Source of the DNA: an uncultured Bacteroidota bacterium | GTDB taxonomy: Bacteria; Bacteroidota; Bacteroidia; Bacteroidales; VadinHA17 | NCBI GenBank assembly: GCA_903824785.1 | Contig: CAIJYD010000078.1 | Location: forward strand, 101,365 to 165,364 | Reading direction: 5' to 3' | Length of the DNA: 64,000 nt | Shown here: piece after piece, positions 9,429 to 18,595 of the stretch | Layout: the number at the start of each line of letters is the position of its first letter | Position numbering within the stretch: position 1 is the first letter of the stretch | The notes under the pieces: model-generated | What the model was told of the DNA's origin: nothing | Seen by the model: the letters and a program-made list of their open reading frames with translations, nothing else | Database searches by the model: none | Program-made: the position numbers and the translations under genes

Positions 9429-10015
9429 TTCATCTCCGGAGAATCGGGGAATTCGGCCCACATCCGGTATTTGTTCTTAAAGCTTCTAAGTACTCTTTTC
9501 CATGTATCATTGCCTCTGTTATTCATAACAATTTCAGGGTTTACCTTTGCAATGACCCATGAATTCTCTTTAAGTTCACGTTCAAGCTGACCGGCTGACC
9601 ATCCTGAATAACCAAGAAAAAACCTGATCTGAGATTTTTTTATTTTACCTGAGCTGATCAGATCCCTGATACTATCAATATCGCCACCCCAGAAAATGTT
9701 TTCCCCGACAAGGACACTATTAGGGATCAAATCTCCCTTATTATGCAGGTAATGAAGAGTATCAGGGGCTACAGGACCTCCCATACTCAGCTCTTCATCC
9801 CAGTCATCGAAACCTTCAATTGCAGCGCTGAGTTTTAAATCAATTTTCTTGTTCAGAATAAAGCCTACCGATCCTTGCAGAGTATGATCTGTCAGATAAA
9901 CTATGCTCCTGTTAAAGAAAGTATCAGGAAGAAAAGGTTCTGAGATAAGAATCTTACCTTTTCCCGGAATTTTATCTTCAGGCATAATGGTAAATAAATC
10001 CAGTTCCTGTTGCAT
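9425..10015 (-). CDS. YqgE/AlgH family protein
   Basis: The 196-residue protein matches the UPF0301 (YqgE/AlgH) family, known from signatures such as ILISEPFLPDTFFNRSIVYL near the N-terminus, GFILNK, GGPV and the FFLGYSGWSAGQLE motif. The biochemical role is not established; AlgH was first linked to alginate regulation in Pseudomonas, which does not transfer to Bacteroidetes. It stands alone and is convergent with holA. Confidence 0.9.
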   Translation of the reverse strand: MQQELDLFTIMPEDKIPGKGKILISEPFLPDTFFNRSIVYLTDHTLQGSVGFILNKKIDLKLSAAIEGFDDWDEELSMGGPVAPDTLHYLHNKGDLIPNSVLVGENIFWGGDIDSIRDLISSGKIKKSQIRFFLGYSGWSAGQLERELKENSWVIAKVNPEIVMNNRGNDTWKRVLRSFKNKYRMWAEFPDSPEMN

Positions 10016-10114
10016 AAAGAGTATTTAAAAACAAATTTACAAAACAAAAATAATTAAGTAAAGTCTTATCATCAAGTATTAAAACCTATAACTTTTACTC
10101 TAATGAAAATATCA

Positions 10115-12529
10115 TCAGAAATATTTTTCAGGAAAGGCCTCTTTCATCATTGAATAAACCGCATCGAAAATATCTTCCGAGCTCGGTTTTGAAAAATAAT
10201 CACCGTCTGTTGTATAAGCCGGCCGGTGCTCTTTACCTGTGAGGGTTTTCGGAGGACTATCAAGAAACTGCCATCCCCTCTGTTTTTCAAGAACTTCCTG
10301 CATCATATAAGCAGTTGTCCCACCGGGAACATCTTCATCAAGAAAAAGTATCCTGTTTGTTTTTTTAAGTGATTCCAGGATCATGTGGTTAATATCAAAA
10401 GGCATGAGAGTCTGAGCATCAATCAGTTCTACTGAAATATCATGCAACTCAAGTTGTTTAACAGCCTCCAGGGCAACTTTAACTGTTGAGCCATAAGTAA
10501 CAAGTGTAAGGTCTGTTCCTTCATTCATTACCTCAGGTATTCCAAGCGGCAGGCGGAATTCTCCGATATTATCAGGCATTATTTCTTTCAGCCTGTAACC
10601 GTTTAAAGGTTCAATAACTATTGCCGGGTCGTTAGCTTCAAGCAGGGTATTATAAAACCCTGCGGCCCTTGTCATATCGCGAGGAGAACAGACATAAACA
10701 CCTCTCACCGAATTGATAAGCATACTCATTGGAGAACCGGAGTGCCAGATGCCTTCAAGCCGGTGGCCACGGGTACTGATGATCAAAGGTGCAACCATCC
10801 TGCCGGCAGTCCTGTAATGTGTTGTTGCAAGATCATCACTCAAAAGCTGCAAAGCATACATCAGATAGTCGAGATACTGAATTTCGGCAATTGGCCTCAT
10901 TCCTCTGAGAGACAAACCTATACCCTGTCCAAGGATTGTTGCCTCTCTGATTCCTGTATCAGTAATACGCAATTCGCCGAATTTTTTCTGAAGTCCTTCA
11001 AGCGACTGGTTAACACCTCCAATGCCACCTGTGTCCTCACCGAAAGTTACCAAAAGAGGGTATTTGGTAAAAAGCCTGTCGTAGTTCTCTTTTAAAATAA
11101 CTCTTCCCGGTACTTCAGGCGAACTTGCAGAATATACCGGAGGAACCGGTTTAACTTTAAGAACAGAAGTTGAGGTTTCGTTATAAAGGAATGTATTATA
11201 GCTGTTGCCGGCATCTTCATAATTCCTTTTAAGCCAGCCATTCAGCTCCTCTTTCAGGTTATCAGATTTCAGGCACGATCCGCAAACATTCCTTAATATT
11301 TTGCGCGCTGTGACAAAGTTATCTTTTCGGATCGGGGAGAGTACTTTTTTAAGATCATCGGTTAAGTTCCCGACCGAATTTTCTTTTAAACTTTCTTCGC
11401 AGCGGCAGGTGCGGTCGCTGATAATTTTAACAAGAGCATCACGTTCAATCTTTATTGGATTCTGGAACATCTCCCATCCTTTTTTCCTTGCTTCCTTTGC
11501 TTCCGATTCAGTTTCTGCTTCAAGCTTTTCAAGCTCCTCTACAGTGGCAATACCAGACTGGACGATCCAGACCTTCATTTTTTTAATCGGATCAAATTCC
11601 TCTTCCCATTTTAATCTCTCTTCGCTTTTATAGCGTTCGTGGGAACCTGAAGTTGAATGTCCGAATGGCTGTGTAACTTCCTCAATATGAAACAAAACAG
11701 GAGTGTGTTCATCTCTGCAAACAGCAATTCCCTCTTCATATAGCTTTATCAGTCCTTCATAATCCCATCCTTTTCCCTTGAATATTCTTATTCCTTTTTT
11801 ATCCTTTTCAGTTTCAAAACCTTTTAGTATTTCTGATATGCTTCCTTTCGTTGTCTGGTATTTTTTTGGAACAGAGATACCATAACCGTCATCGTAAACA
11901 GAGACTGCCATTGGTACCTGAAGAACACCGGCCGCATTCATTGTTTCCCAGAAGTGACCTTCAGAAGTACTTGCATCACCTATTGAACCAAAGGCGACTT
12001 CGTTTCCTTTTGTGGAAAGAGTTGTAAAACGGTGAAGTTCTTTGTTCTGCCTGAATAGCTTTGAAGCATATGCCAGACCAAGAAGCCTTGGCATTTGTCC
12101 TGCTGTTGGAGAGATATCGGATGAGGAATTTTTCTGTTTTGTAAGATCAAGCCATGTTCCGTCAGAGTTGATATTAGGAACTGAGAAATGGTTATTAAAA
12201 ACACGTCCACCGCTTCCGGGGTTTATTTCCCTGTCGGTATTTCCGTATAACTGATGAAAAAATTCAAGCGGATCATAAAGCCCCATTGCCATCATCCAGG
12301 TCTGATCGCGATAATAGCCTGATCTCCAGTCTCCGTTTCTGAACTGTTTTGCCAAAGCTATCTGTACAATCTCTTTTCCATCGCCGAAAATTCCAAATTT
12401 CGCTTTTCCCGAAAGCACTTCACGACGACCTATTAAACTTAAGTTCCTGCTAAGGTTTGCCAGTCTGAAATCTGCAAGGATGCTTTCTTTGTTCATATTT
12501 TCTGTTGATGGGTTTGTAATATTCTTCAT
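10115..12529 (-). CDS. 2-oxoacid dehydrogenase E1, fused alpha and beta subunits
   Basis: This protein joins the alpha subunit (about residues 10-390) and the beta subunit (about 470-805) of a thiamine diphosphate-dependent E1, as is common in Bacteroidetes. The TPP motif is seen as GDASTSEGHFWE in the alpha part, and the beta part carries the FGEDTGGIGGVN and GLSLRGMRPIAEIQ signatures. Substrates could be branched-chain 2-oxoacids or pyruvate; sequence alone does not separate these, and no E2 or E3 gene adjoins. I chose the ATG at 12529; the frame is open to a codon at 12598, and another ATG lies at 12496. Confidence 0.88.
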   Translation of the reverse strand: MKNITNPSTENMNKESILADFRLANLSRNLSLIGRREVLSGKAKFGIFGDGKEIVQIALAKQFRNGDWRSGYYRDQTWMMAMGLYDPLEFFHQLYGNTDREINPGSGGRVFNNHFSVPNINSDGTWLDLTKQKNSSSDISPTAGQMPRLLGLAYASKLFRQNKELHRFTTLSTKGNEVAFGSIGDASTSEGHFWETMNAAGVLQVPMAVSVYDDGYGISVPKKYQTTKGSISEILKGFETEKDKKGIRIFKGKGWDYEGLIKLYEEGIAVCRDEHTPVLFHIEEVTQPFGHSTSGSHERYKSEERLKWEEEFDPIKKMKVWIVQSGIATVEELEKLEAETESEAKEARKKGWEMFQNPIKIERDALVKIISDRTCRCEESLKENSVGNLTDDLKKVLSPIRKDNFVTARKILRNVCGSCLKSDNLKEELNGWLKRNYEDAGNSYNTFLYNETSTSVLKVKPVPPVYSASSPEVPGRVILKENYDRLFTKYPLLVTFGEDTGGIGGVNQSLEGLQKKFGELRITDTGIREATILGQGIGLSLRGMRPIAEIQYLDYLMYALQLLSDDLATTHYRTAGRMVAPLIISTRGHRLEGIWHSGSPMSMLINSVRGVYVCSPRDMTRAAGFYNTLLEANDPAIVIEPLNGYRLKEIMPDNIGEFRLPLGIPEVMNEGTDLTLVTYGSTVKVALEAVKQLELHDISVELIDAQTLMPFDINHMILESLKKTNRILFLDEDVPGGTTAYMMQEVLEKQRGWQFLDSPPKTLTGKEHRPAYTTDGDYFSKPSSEDIFDAVYSMMKEAFPEKYF

Positions 12530-12609
12530 TTCAATTAATAGAAATTTTAAACCAACTCCTGTAACATTAAACAAAATATAATGAAGGTTGTTTAACAAGG
12601 AGCAAAGAA

Positions 12610-12684
12610 ATGATAACTATCTTCGCAGGGTTAAGCTGACTTATGAATTATTAAGCCTTCAAGATTTCAAAGATCAGTTATCAT
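12610..12684. repeat. Separated 9-bp inverted repeat between divergent genes
   Basis: ATGATAACT at 12610-12618 is matched exactly by AGTTATCAT at 12676-12684, with 57 bases between. The pair lies in the intergenic region between the E1 gene and the small membrane protein gene, which diverge. Its spacing of about 66 bases centre to centre is near six helical turns, as in looping operators, but no regulator is known. Confidence 0.35.
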
Positions 12685-12720
12685 CGTAAAGTTACGAAAT
12701 AGAGGAAATATCTCACTGAA

Positions 12721-12939
12721 ATGTTTTTAAAACTTCTGATATTAAGTACGATATTCATTGCATTAGCTGCAGCCGGATTTGGGATCAGAATGATTCTGAA
12801 AACGAATGGACGGTTTATTGAGACACATGTAAGCAATAATGAAGAGCTCAGAAAAAGAGGCATTTCCTGCGCCCGGCTAACGGATACAGGCTGTAACCCA
12901 ACTGATGGGTTCCCTGGTTGTTCGGGATGCAGCAATTAG
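12721..12939 (+). CDS. Small Cys-rich single-span membrane protein, candidate NqrM analogue
   Basis: The 72-residue protein has one strong transmembrane helix (about residues 4-26), then a short basic and polar segment and a glycine-rich tail with four cysteines, C50, C58, C67 and C70. Size, single membrane span and Cys-rich end recall NqrM (DUF539), an assembly factor of Na+-NQR in Vibrio thought to help deliver iron to the NqrD/NqrE site. It ends 28 bases from the end of apbE, next to the nqr operon, which supports that idea. I cannot align it to NqrM with confidence, so the role is inferred from context. Confidence 0.6.
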   Translation: MFLKLLILSTIFIALAAAGFGIRMILKTNGRFIETHVSNNEELRKRGISCARLTDTGCNPTDGFPGCSGCSN

Positions 12940-12967
12940 GCTTTGTCAGAGTTCCCGGATAACTTCA

Positions 12968-13987
12968 TTAATTGTCCGCTGCGGAAATAAATTCCTCAAG
13001 TTCAGGAGAAACCCAGGTTTTAAAATTACCACTATCGTCAGAAAAAACAAGAAAGGCACTGAGTTGCGGATATTTCCCGAGAAGCTCAATTGTGCGGTCT
13101 TTGCCAATAACCATACAGGCTGTTGCAATACCATCGGCAGTAGCACAATCGTCAGCAATTACTGTAGCACTAAGCAATGTGTTCTTTGCAGGATATCCTG
13201 TTTTAGGATCAATAGTGTGGGAATATTTTATGCCGTCTTCCACATAAAATTTCCTGTAGTTGCCTGAGGTAGCAATTGCTTTATCTTTTATCCGTATAAT
13301 GGCTTCAAGGTTTTGGCCGGGCGACATATTAAAATCTTCCGGTTTATCGATACCCACGCGCCAGAGAGAACCTGCCTTTGTTCCTTTTCCCCTGACTTCC
13401 CCTCCGATCTCAACAAGATAATTTTTTATTCCGAGGTTATCAAAATAGCGGCAAACCACATCAACAGAATAACCCTGAGCTATTGCATTAACATCCAGAG
13501 ATATACCAGGGTTGGTCTTTATCAGATGTCCGTCAACAAGAGAGACTTTCTCCATCCCCACAAGTTTCATAAGACTATCACGTTTCTCCTCTTTAAAGTT
13601 TTTATGATCATCAGGCCCAAATCCCCAGGCTTTCACAAGAGGGCCTACTGTAATATCGAAAGCTCCATCCGTCATCTTTGAAATAAGCGACGATTTTAGA
13701 AATACCTCTAAAAAAAAGGAATCAACTTCAACTATCTCGTTACGGTTTATCCTTGAAATAATTGATGAATCCTGATAAAGGGAGAGCGACATATCAAAAT
13801 CATATAATATCTGCTCCACCTTTCCCTTGAGAATTGTGGGATCAATCTTTTTTCTGTTTTCATAAACAATGCTGTACGTAGTTCCCTGGGTAAAGCCGGT
13901 GAAATTATCAAATACCGGTTTTCGGAAGGTACAAGAGGAGAAAAGTGTCACTAAGGAAAAAGTAATTGCCAGAGCTTTATTATTCAT
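12968..13987 (-). CDS. apbE: FAD:protein FMN transferase, lipoprotein
   Basis: ApbE attaches FMN covalently to threonine or serine of target proteins such as NqrB and NqrC. The 339-residue sequence starts with a lipoprotein signal peptide with lipobox LFSSC (C19), placing it on the periplasmic side of the membrane. Family features are GFTQGTTYSIVYE, the DVNAIAQGYSVD motif, and the HTIDPKTGYPA motif that contributes to flavin and metal binding. It lies directly downstream of nqrF with a 91-base gap and on the same strand, so it probably modifies the Na+-NQR encoded here. Confidence 0.93.
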   Translation of the reverse strand: MNNKALAITFSLVTLFSSCTFRKPVFDNFTGFTQGTTYSIVYENRKKIDPTILKGKVEQILYDFDMSLSLYQDSSIISRINRNEIVEVDSFFLEVFLKSSLISKMTDGAFDITVGPLVKAWGFGPDDHKNFKEEKRDSLMKLVGMEKVSLVDGHLIKTNPGISLDVNAIAQGYSVDVVCRYFDNLGIKNYLVEIGGEVRGKGTKAGSLWRVGIDKPEDFNMSPGQNLEAIIRIKDKAIATSGNYRKFYVEDGIKYSHTIDPKTGYPAKNTLLSATVIADDCATADGIATACMVIGKDRTIELLGKYPQLSAFLVFSDDSGNFKTWVSPELEEFISAADN

Positions 13988-14078
13988 ATTCCTTATGCAG
14001 TTATAGTAAAATTAAATACAATAGTAAATAAAAATCGCTCCATGGCAAACTATTTCTTTAAGGTAAAACTTAAAAAAA

Positions 14079-15332
14079 TCAGATCCCAAAATCGTCAAAA
14101 GCGATGTTCTCTTCAGGAACTCCGAGGCTATCGAGCGTTTTTATTACAGCGCTGTTCATTTGGGGAGGTCCGCAGAAATAATATTCAATATCCTCCGGTT
14201 CTTCATGTTTACTAAGATAGTTATCCAGAAGAACCTGATGAATAAAACCCGTATAGCCTGTCCAGTTATCCTCGGGTAAAGCATCGGACAATGCAAGATT
14301 AAATGAGAAGTTAGGGAATCTCATCTCAATGGCTCTGAATTCCTTCTCGTAAAAAACCTCCCTTAAAGATCTGGCACCATACCAGAAAGATACTTTCCTC
14401 TCAGTTTTCAGAGTATTGAACAGATGGAAGATATGCGACCTGAGAGGGGCCATTCCTGCACCGCCTCCGATATAAACCATTTCACTGTTTGTGTTTTTAA
14501 TATGGAACTCACCATATGGGCCTGAAACAACAACCTTATCGCCAGCCTTCCGTGAGAAGATATAAGAAGAACACAAACCCGGAGAGACATTCATAAACTG
14601 TTTCTTTTCACTATCCCATGGGGGGGTTGCAATTCTGATGTTAAGCTTTATGATGTTTCTCTCAGCAGGATAGTTTGCCATAGAATATGCCCTGTATGTC
14701 TCTTCTTTGTTATTCACCCGAAGATCCCACATTTTGAATTTATCCCAATCGCTTCGGAACTGTACTTCAACAGAAAAATCTTTAAACACCGTATCATACT
14801 TTGGCACATCAATCTGAATATATCCGCCAGGGATAAAATCAAGAGACTCTCCATCAGGTAATTTTACAACAAACTCCTTAATGAATGTTGCAACGTTATT
14901 ATTTGAGACCACCTCACATTCCCATTTTTTTATTCCCATTACTGTCTCCGGAACTTTTATCGTAAGGTTTTCCCTGATTTTTACCTGGCATCCAAGCCTC
15001 CAGTGGTTATGCTGTTCCTTTCGGGTGAAAAAACCTGTTTCCGTTGGCAGGATTGAACCTCCACCTTCTGTAATCTGGCATTTACACATTCCGCAGGTAC
15101 CACCTCCCCCGCAGGCAGAAGGCAGGAATATTCCGTTTCCGGAGAGAGTGGATAAAAGGCTGGACCCCCTGGATACTTCAATATCCCTGTCGTTTATATT
15201 AAGTTTTACCTGGCCCTTGGGAGCAAGTTTGTCTCTGGCAAACAGAAGGATTCCGACCAATATCAGGATTACCAGCAAAAAAACTATTATGCTATACAAA
15301 ATTGTACTAACGGTTGAAACAGCTAAAATCAT
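14079..15332 (-). CDS. nqrF: Na+-translocating NADH:quinone reductase subunit F
   Basis: NqrF is the NADH entry subunit. It has an N-terminal membrane helix (about residues 8-31), a 2Fe-2S ferredoxin domain with C74, C80, C83 and C115, and a ferredoxin-NADP reductase-like FAD/NADH domain. FAD-binding RAYSMANYP and the NAD-binding GGGAGMAPLRSH are clear. The 417-residue length fits. It is the last nqr gene and follows nqrE by 15 bases. Confidence 0.96.
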   Translation of the reverse strand: MILAVSTVSTILYSIIVFLLVILILVGILLFARDKLAPKGQVKLNINDRDIEVSRGSSLLSTLSGNGIFLPSACGGGGTCGMCKCQITEGGGSILPTETGFFTRKEQHNHWRLGCQVKIRENLTIKVPETVMGIKKWECEVVSNNNVATFIKEFVVKLPDGESLDFIPGGYIQIDVPKYDTVFKDFSVEVQFRSDWDKFKMWDLRVNNKEETYRAYSMANYPAERNIIKLNIRIATPPWDSEKKQFMNVSPGLCSSYIFSRKAGDKVVVSGPYGEFHIKNTNSEMVYIGGGAGMAPLRSHIFHLFNTLKTERKVSFWYGARSLREVFYEKEFRAIEMRFPNFSFNLALSDALPEDNWTGYTGFIHQVLLDNYLSKHEEPEDIEYYFCGPPQMNSAVIKTLDSLGVPEENIAFDDFGI

Positions 15333-15347
15333 AATCTTCTAAATCTG

Positions 15348-15965
15348 CTAAAGTTTAATTCCCATAAATCCCATGAATGCAATTGCCATAAGACCAGTAA
15401 GTATAAATGTTATTCCAAGGCCTTTAAGCGGATCGGGTACATTACTATACCTTAACTTCTCCCTGATAGCCGCAATGCCAACTATTGCCAGCATCCAACC
15501 GATACCTGATCCGACACCGAAAACAGTAGCTTCTGCAACAGTCTGATATTCCCTTTCCTGCATAAACAATGCTGCACCAAGAATTGCACAGTTTACGGCA
15601 ATAAGGGGAAGGAAAATACCAAGGGAATTATATAATGAAGGGCTGAATTTTTCAATAATCATCTCCACCAGCTGAACTATTGCAGCTATGACGGCAATAA
15701 AAACCATAAAAGTAAGGAAGCTGAGATCCACATCTGCAAATCCTGCCCCAAGCCAGGCTAAAGCTCCTTTCTTAAGAACATAATGTTCCACCAGAAAATT
15801 AACAGGAACTGTTATCAGCAATACGAAAACCACAGCTATGCCAAGCCCGATTGAAGTTTTAACTGTCTTTGAAACAGCAAGATATGAACACATGCCAAGA
15901 AAAAAGGCAAAGACCATGTTCTCTATAAAAATCGACTTAATAAAAATATTCAGTAAGTGTTCCAT
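15348..15965 (-). CDS. nqrE: Na+-translocating NADH:quinone reductase subunit E
   Basis: NqrE is one of two homologous six-helix membrane subunits that together hold an iron centre in the membrane and form part of the sodium path. The 205-residue protein is hydrophobic throughout, begins with the typical [20 protein letters not shown] helix with its conserved cysteine, and has a second conserved cysteine in [14 protein letters not shown]. It lies 14 bases after nqrD and 15 before nqrF. Confidence 0.95.
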   Translation of the reverse strand: MEHLLNIFIKSIFIENMVFAFFLGMCSYLAVSKTVKTSIGLGIAVVFVLLITVPVNFLVEHYVLKKGALAWLGAGFADVDLSFLTFMVFIAVIAAIVQLVEMIIEKFSPSLYNSLGIFLPLIAVNCAILGAALFMQEREYQTVAEATVFGVGSGIGWMLAIVGIAAIREKLRYSNVPDPLKGLGITFILTGLMAIAFMGFMGIKL

Positions 15966-15979
15966 AATTAATATCTCTC

Positions 15980-16630
15980 TTATTTATCGATTAGACTTCT
16001 GTTTCTGCTTCTCTGAACCCAGATGATAAGTCCGACTACAATCAAAGCCATCGGAGGAAGAATCATCATTCCGTTGTTTTCATATCCTATGGAATAGAGT
16101 CCAAGCTTTTCCATAACCGGATAGCCATATATTGAACCCGAACCGAGCAGCTCCCGCAGAAAGGCAACGATGATAAGTATCAGCCCGTAACCTGCTCCGT
16201 TTCCCAGTCCGTCAATAAATGAGGGCCATGGTTTATTTGCCATGGCAAATGCTTCGAGGCGGCCCATCAGGATGCAGTTTGTTATAATAAGCCCAACAAA
16301 AACGGAAAGTTGTTTGCTTACATCGAAAGCATAAGCCTTCAAAATCTGGTCAACAAGAATAACCATGGTTGCGGCAACCACAAGCTGCACTATAATCCTG
16401 ATCCTGTCAGGAATATATTTTCTCATTGCTGCTATAATCACATTTGAAAATGCAACAACAATGGTTACAGAGATAGCCATTACAATAGCAGGCTTTAGTT
16501 TAACTGTAACAGCCAATGCAGAACAGATACCAAGTACCTGAACAGTAATAGGATTATCCCTGCCTAAAGGAGCAGTAAAGAGTTTCAAATTTTTAGCCGA
16601 AAAAACCGGCTCTTTTTCCTGATTTCCCAT
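15980..16630 (-). CDS. nqrD: Na+-translocating NADH:quinone reductase subunit D
   Basis: NqrD pairs with NqrE in the membrane core of the enzyme. The 216-residue sequence has six predicted helices and the two family cysteines, in [11 protein letters not shown] and [11 protein letters not shown], which by homology ligate the intramembrane iron centre. It follows nqrC by three bases. Its last helix is followed by a short basic cytoplasmic tail. Confidence 0.95.
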   Translation of the reverse strand: MGNQEKEPVFSAKNLKLFTAPLGRDNPITVQVLGICSALAVTVKLKPAIVMAISVTIVVAFSNVIIAAMRKYIPDRIRIIVQLVVAATMVILVDQILKAYAFDVSKQLSVFVGLIITNCILMGRLEAFAMANKPWPSFIDGLGNGAGYGLILIIVAFLRELLGSGSIYGYPVMEKLGLYSIGYENNGMMILPPMALIVVGLIIWVQRSRNRSLIDK

Positions 16631-16633
16631 ATA

Positions 16634-17335
16634 TTATTTTCTGTTTTTTAAGAAATAATCATTATACTTTCCTATACAGTCAAGGAGCATTTTCTGAAGG
16701 CCTTTGCTTGTAATTGTTCCACCTGAAATCGCATCAACATTATGAGGATCATCTTTTTTAGCACCACCTTTAAGAACTCCGATGGAAACAAATGCATCAG
16801 CTTCGTAAAGCTTCTTCCCGATAAACATACTCTCAAACGGGGTAGTATTTATCTCTGCGCCCAGTCCGGGGGTCTCTCCTTTATGATCAAATGTAACTCC
16901 GTAAATTGTATTCATGTCTGTTTTCAGTGACACATATCCATATAACGGCCCCCACAGTCCTTTTCCTTCAACAGGAATGATTATTGCCTTTTCCCCGTTA
17001 TCCGAAACAGCATTGAATACAGGAAGATATTGCTCTTCTGCCGGTTTTTTATGTTCAATGTTCAGCACAACATTAAATGCATCAATACCGGCTACTGTCT
17101 CTCCCTTTGAATCAATGACGAAGCTCTCCTTGATATATTTGTCGTATAAAATCTCAGTTGTCTGAATTGTCGATGCAATCCCTATTGACTCAAGCATGCT
17201 TCTCTTTTTTTCTATTTCAAGGTTCTTCAGCTGCCGTGGCTGAAGCAATGTGGCAGCCAGCGATAGCAGTGTTGCCACAACAATAACCATTAATGCTGAA
17301 AATATGAAAATATATTTGTTACTGAACTCTTTCAT
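16634..17335 (-). CDS. nqrC: Na+-translocating NADH:quinone reductase subunit C
   Basis: NqrC has one N-terminal membrane helix (about residues 9-30) and a periplasmic FMN-binding domain. The flavin is attached to the threonine of a conserved SGAT-type motif; here the motif reads SGGTITS with T207 as the expected acceptor, so Gly replaces the usual Ala. The product is 233 residues. Its start overlaps the end of nqrB by 17 bases, indicating translational coupling. Confidence 0.94.
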   Translation of the reverse strand: MKEFSNKYIFIFSALMVIVVATLLSLAATLLQPRQLKNLEIEKKRSMLESIGIASTIQTTEILYDKYIKESFVIDSKGETVAGIDAFNVVLNIEHKKPAEEQYLPVFNAVSDNGEKAIIIPVEGKGLWGPLYGYVSLKTDMNTIYGVTFDHKGETPGLGAEINTTPFESMFIGKKLYEADAFVSIGVLKGGAKKDDPHNVDAISGGTITSKGLQKMLLDCIGKYNDYFLKNRK

Positions 17336-18509
17336 CCTGTTGTAATTTTATGGCTCTTCCCGCCCGTTTAAGCCTCTTGTTAATATTCGATTGAATAACA
17401 AAATAGTCGATGAGTGGTGCAAATACGTTCATAAGTAATATTGCCAGCATTACACCTTCCGGATAGGCAGGATTGATGACTCTGATCAGAATCGACATTA
17501 CCCCTATCAGGAATCCGTAAATCCATTTGCCCTTCTCCGTCTGAGCCCCCGACACCGGATCTGTTGCCATGAATACAGCACCAAAAGCAAAGCCCCCCAT
17601 TACAAAATGATAATATGCGGGTACTTCCATATAAGGATTAACTGCAAAAAAGTTTAATAATAACCCCATAGCCAGTCCTCCGGAAAAAACACTAATGATA
17701 ATCTTCCAGCTGCCAATCCCGGTTATAATCAGGATAAGAGCTCCAATCAGTATAGCCAGTGTTGATGTTTCTCCTATTGAACCGGGTATAGTACCAATAA
17801 ACATCTGCATGAAGGAGGGTATTTTTGAAGTCTCTCCTGCAGCACATAAGGCAAGAGGTGTTGCTCCGGAAAATCCATCAATAATATTCTCTCCTTTAAT
17901 CATACCCTGAGTCCATACCTTTTCTCCGGTCATCCAGGCGGGATAACTGAAAAAGAGGAATGCTCTGGCAATTAGGGCAGGGTTGAACACATTCATTCCG
18001 GTTCCGCCAAATACCTCTTTACCTATTATTACTGCAAATGCAGTGGCTATTGCAAGCATCCACAGAGGAATATCGACAGGCATGATAAGAGGTATAAGCA
18101 GCCCTGTAACAAGGAAACCCTCATTTATTTCGTGGCCACGTATCTGGGCCGCAATAAACTCAATACCCAAACCAACCGAATAGCTAACGACAATAAGCGG
18201 AAGTATCTTCATAAATCCAAAGAGGAACATCTCCAGCGGTTCTGCTTCAGCACCAATTGATCTGAAATGCTGAAGCCCTGTGTTGTATGCTCCAAAAAGC
18301 AGGGCAGGTAACAGAGCCATTATAACAACACTCATTGTCCGTTTCAGATCGATGCTGTCACGAACATGCGATCCTTTAAAAGTAACCCTGTCGGGAACAA
18401 AAAGGAAAGACTCAAAACCTTCAAATACCGAACGGAACTTACCAAGCTTTCCCCCTTCCGTGAAATGGGGTTTAATTTTACTAATACCTTTTCTTAAGAA
18501 ATTCATCAT
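17319..18509 (-). CDS. nqrB: Na+-translocating NADH:quinone reductase subunit B
   Basis: NqrB is the large membrane subunit that carries covalent FMN and riboflavin and takes part in sodium transport and quinone reduction. The 396-residue protein has about ten membrane helices. The flavinylation site is the threonine in DGFSGATPLA (T217). The conserved FNPALIARAF and MATDPVSGAQT segments are present. Two ATG codons stand in a row at the start; the first is used here. It follows nqrA by 86 bases and overlaps nqrC. Confidence 0.95.
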   Translation of the reverse strand: MMNFLRKGISKIKPHFTEGGKLGKFRSVFEGFESFLFVPDRVTFKGSHVRDSIDLKRTMSVVIMALLPALLFGAYNTGLQHFRSIGAEAEPLEMFLFGFMKILPLIVVSYSVGLGIEFIAAQIRGHEINEGFLVTGLLIPLIMPVDIPLWMLAIATAFAVIIGKEVFGGTGMNVFNPALIARAFLFFSYPAWMTGEKVWTQGMIKGENIIDGFSGATPLALCAAGETSKIPSFMQMFIGTIPGSIGETSTLAILIGALILIITGIGSWKIIISVFSGGLAMGLLLNFFAVNPYMEVPAYYHFVMGGFAFGAVFMATDPVSGAQTEKGKWIYGFLIGVMSILIRVINPAYPEGVMLAILLMNVFAPLIDYFVIQSNINKRLKRAGRAIKLQQDERVQ

Positions 18510-18595
18510 TTATTATTATCTCAGGTTACAAGTGTCATATCCGGCTTATCTTAAAGCAATTATGCCAATCGAATTTAAACTGAACTATCATTTCT

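Noticed and set aside
14881-15342. Open frame of 153 codons on the plus strand opposite nqrF
   Set aside because: It lies wholly antisense to the well-supported nqrF gene, has no recognisable domain and its composition follows the nqrF codons in mirror form.
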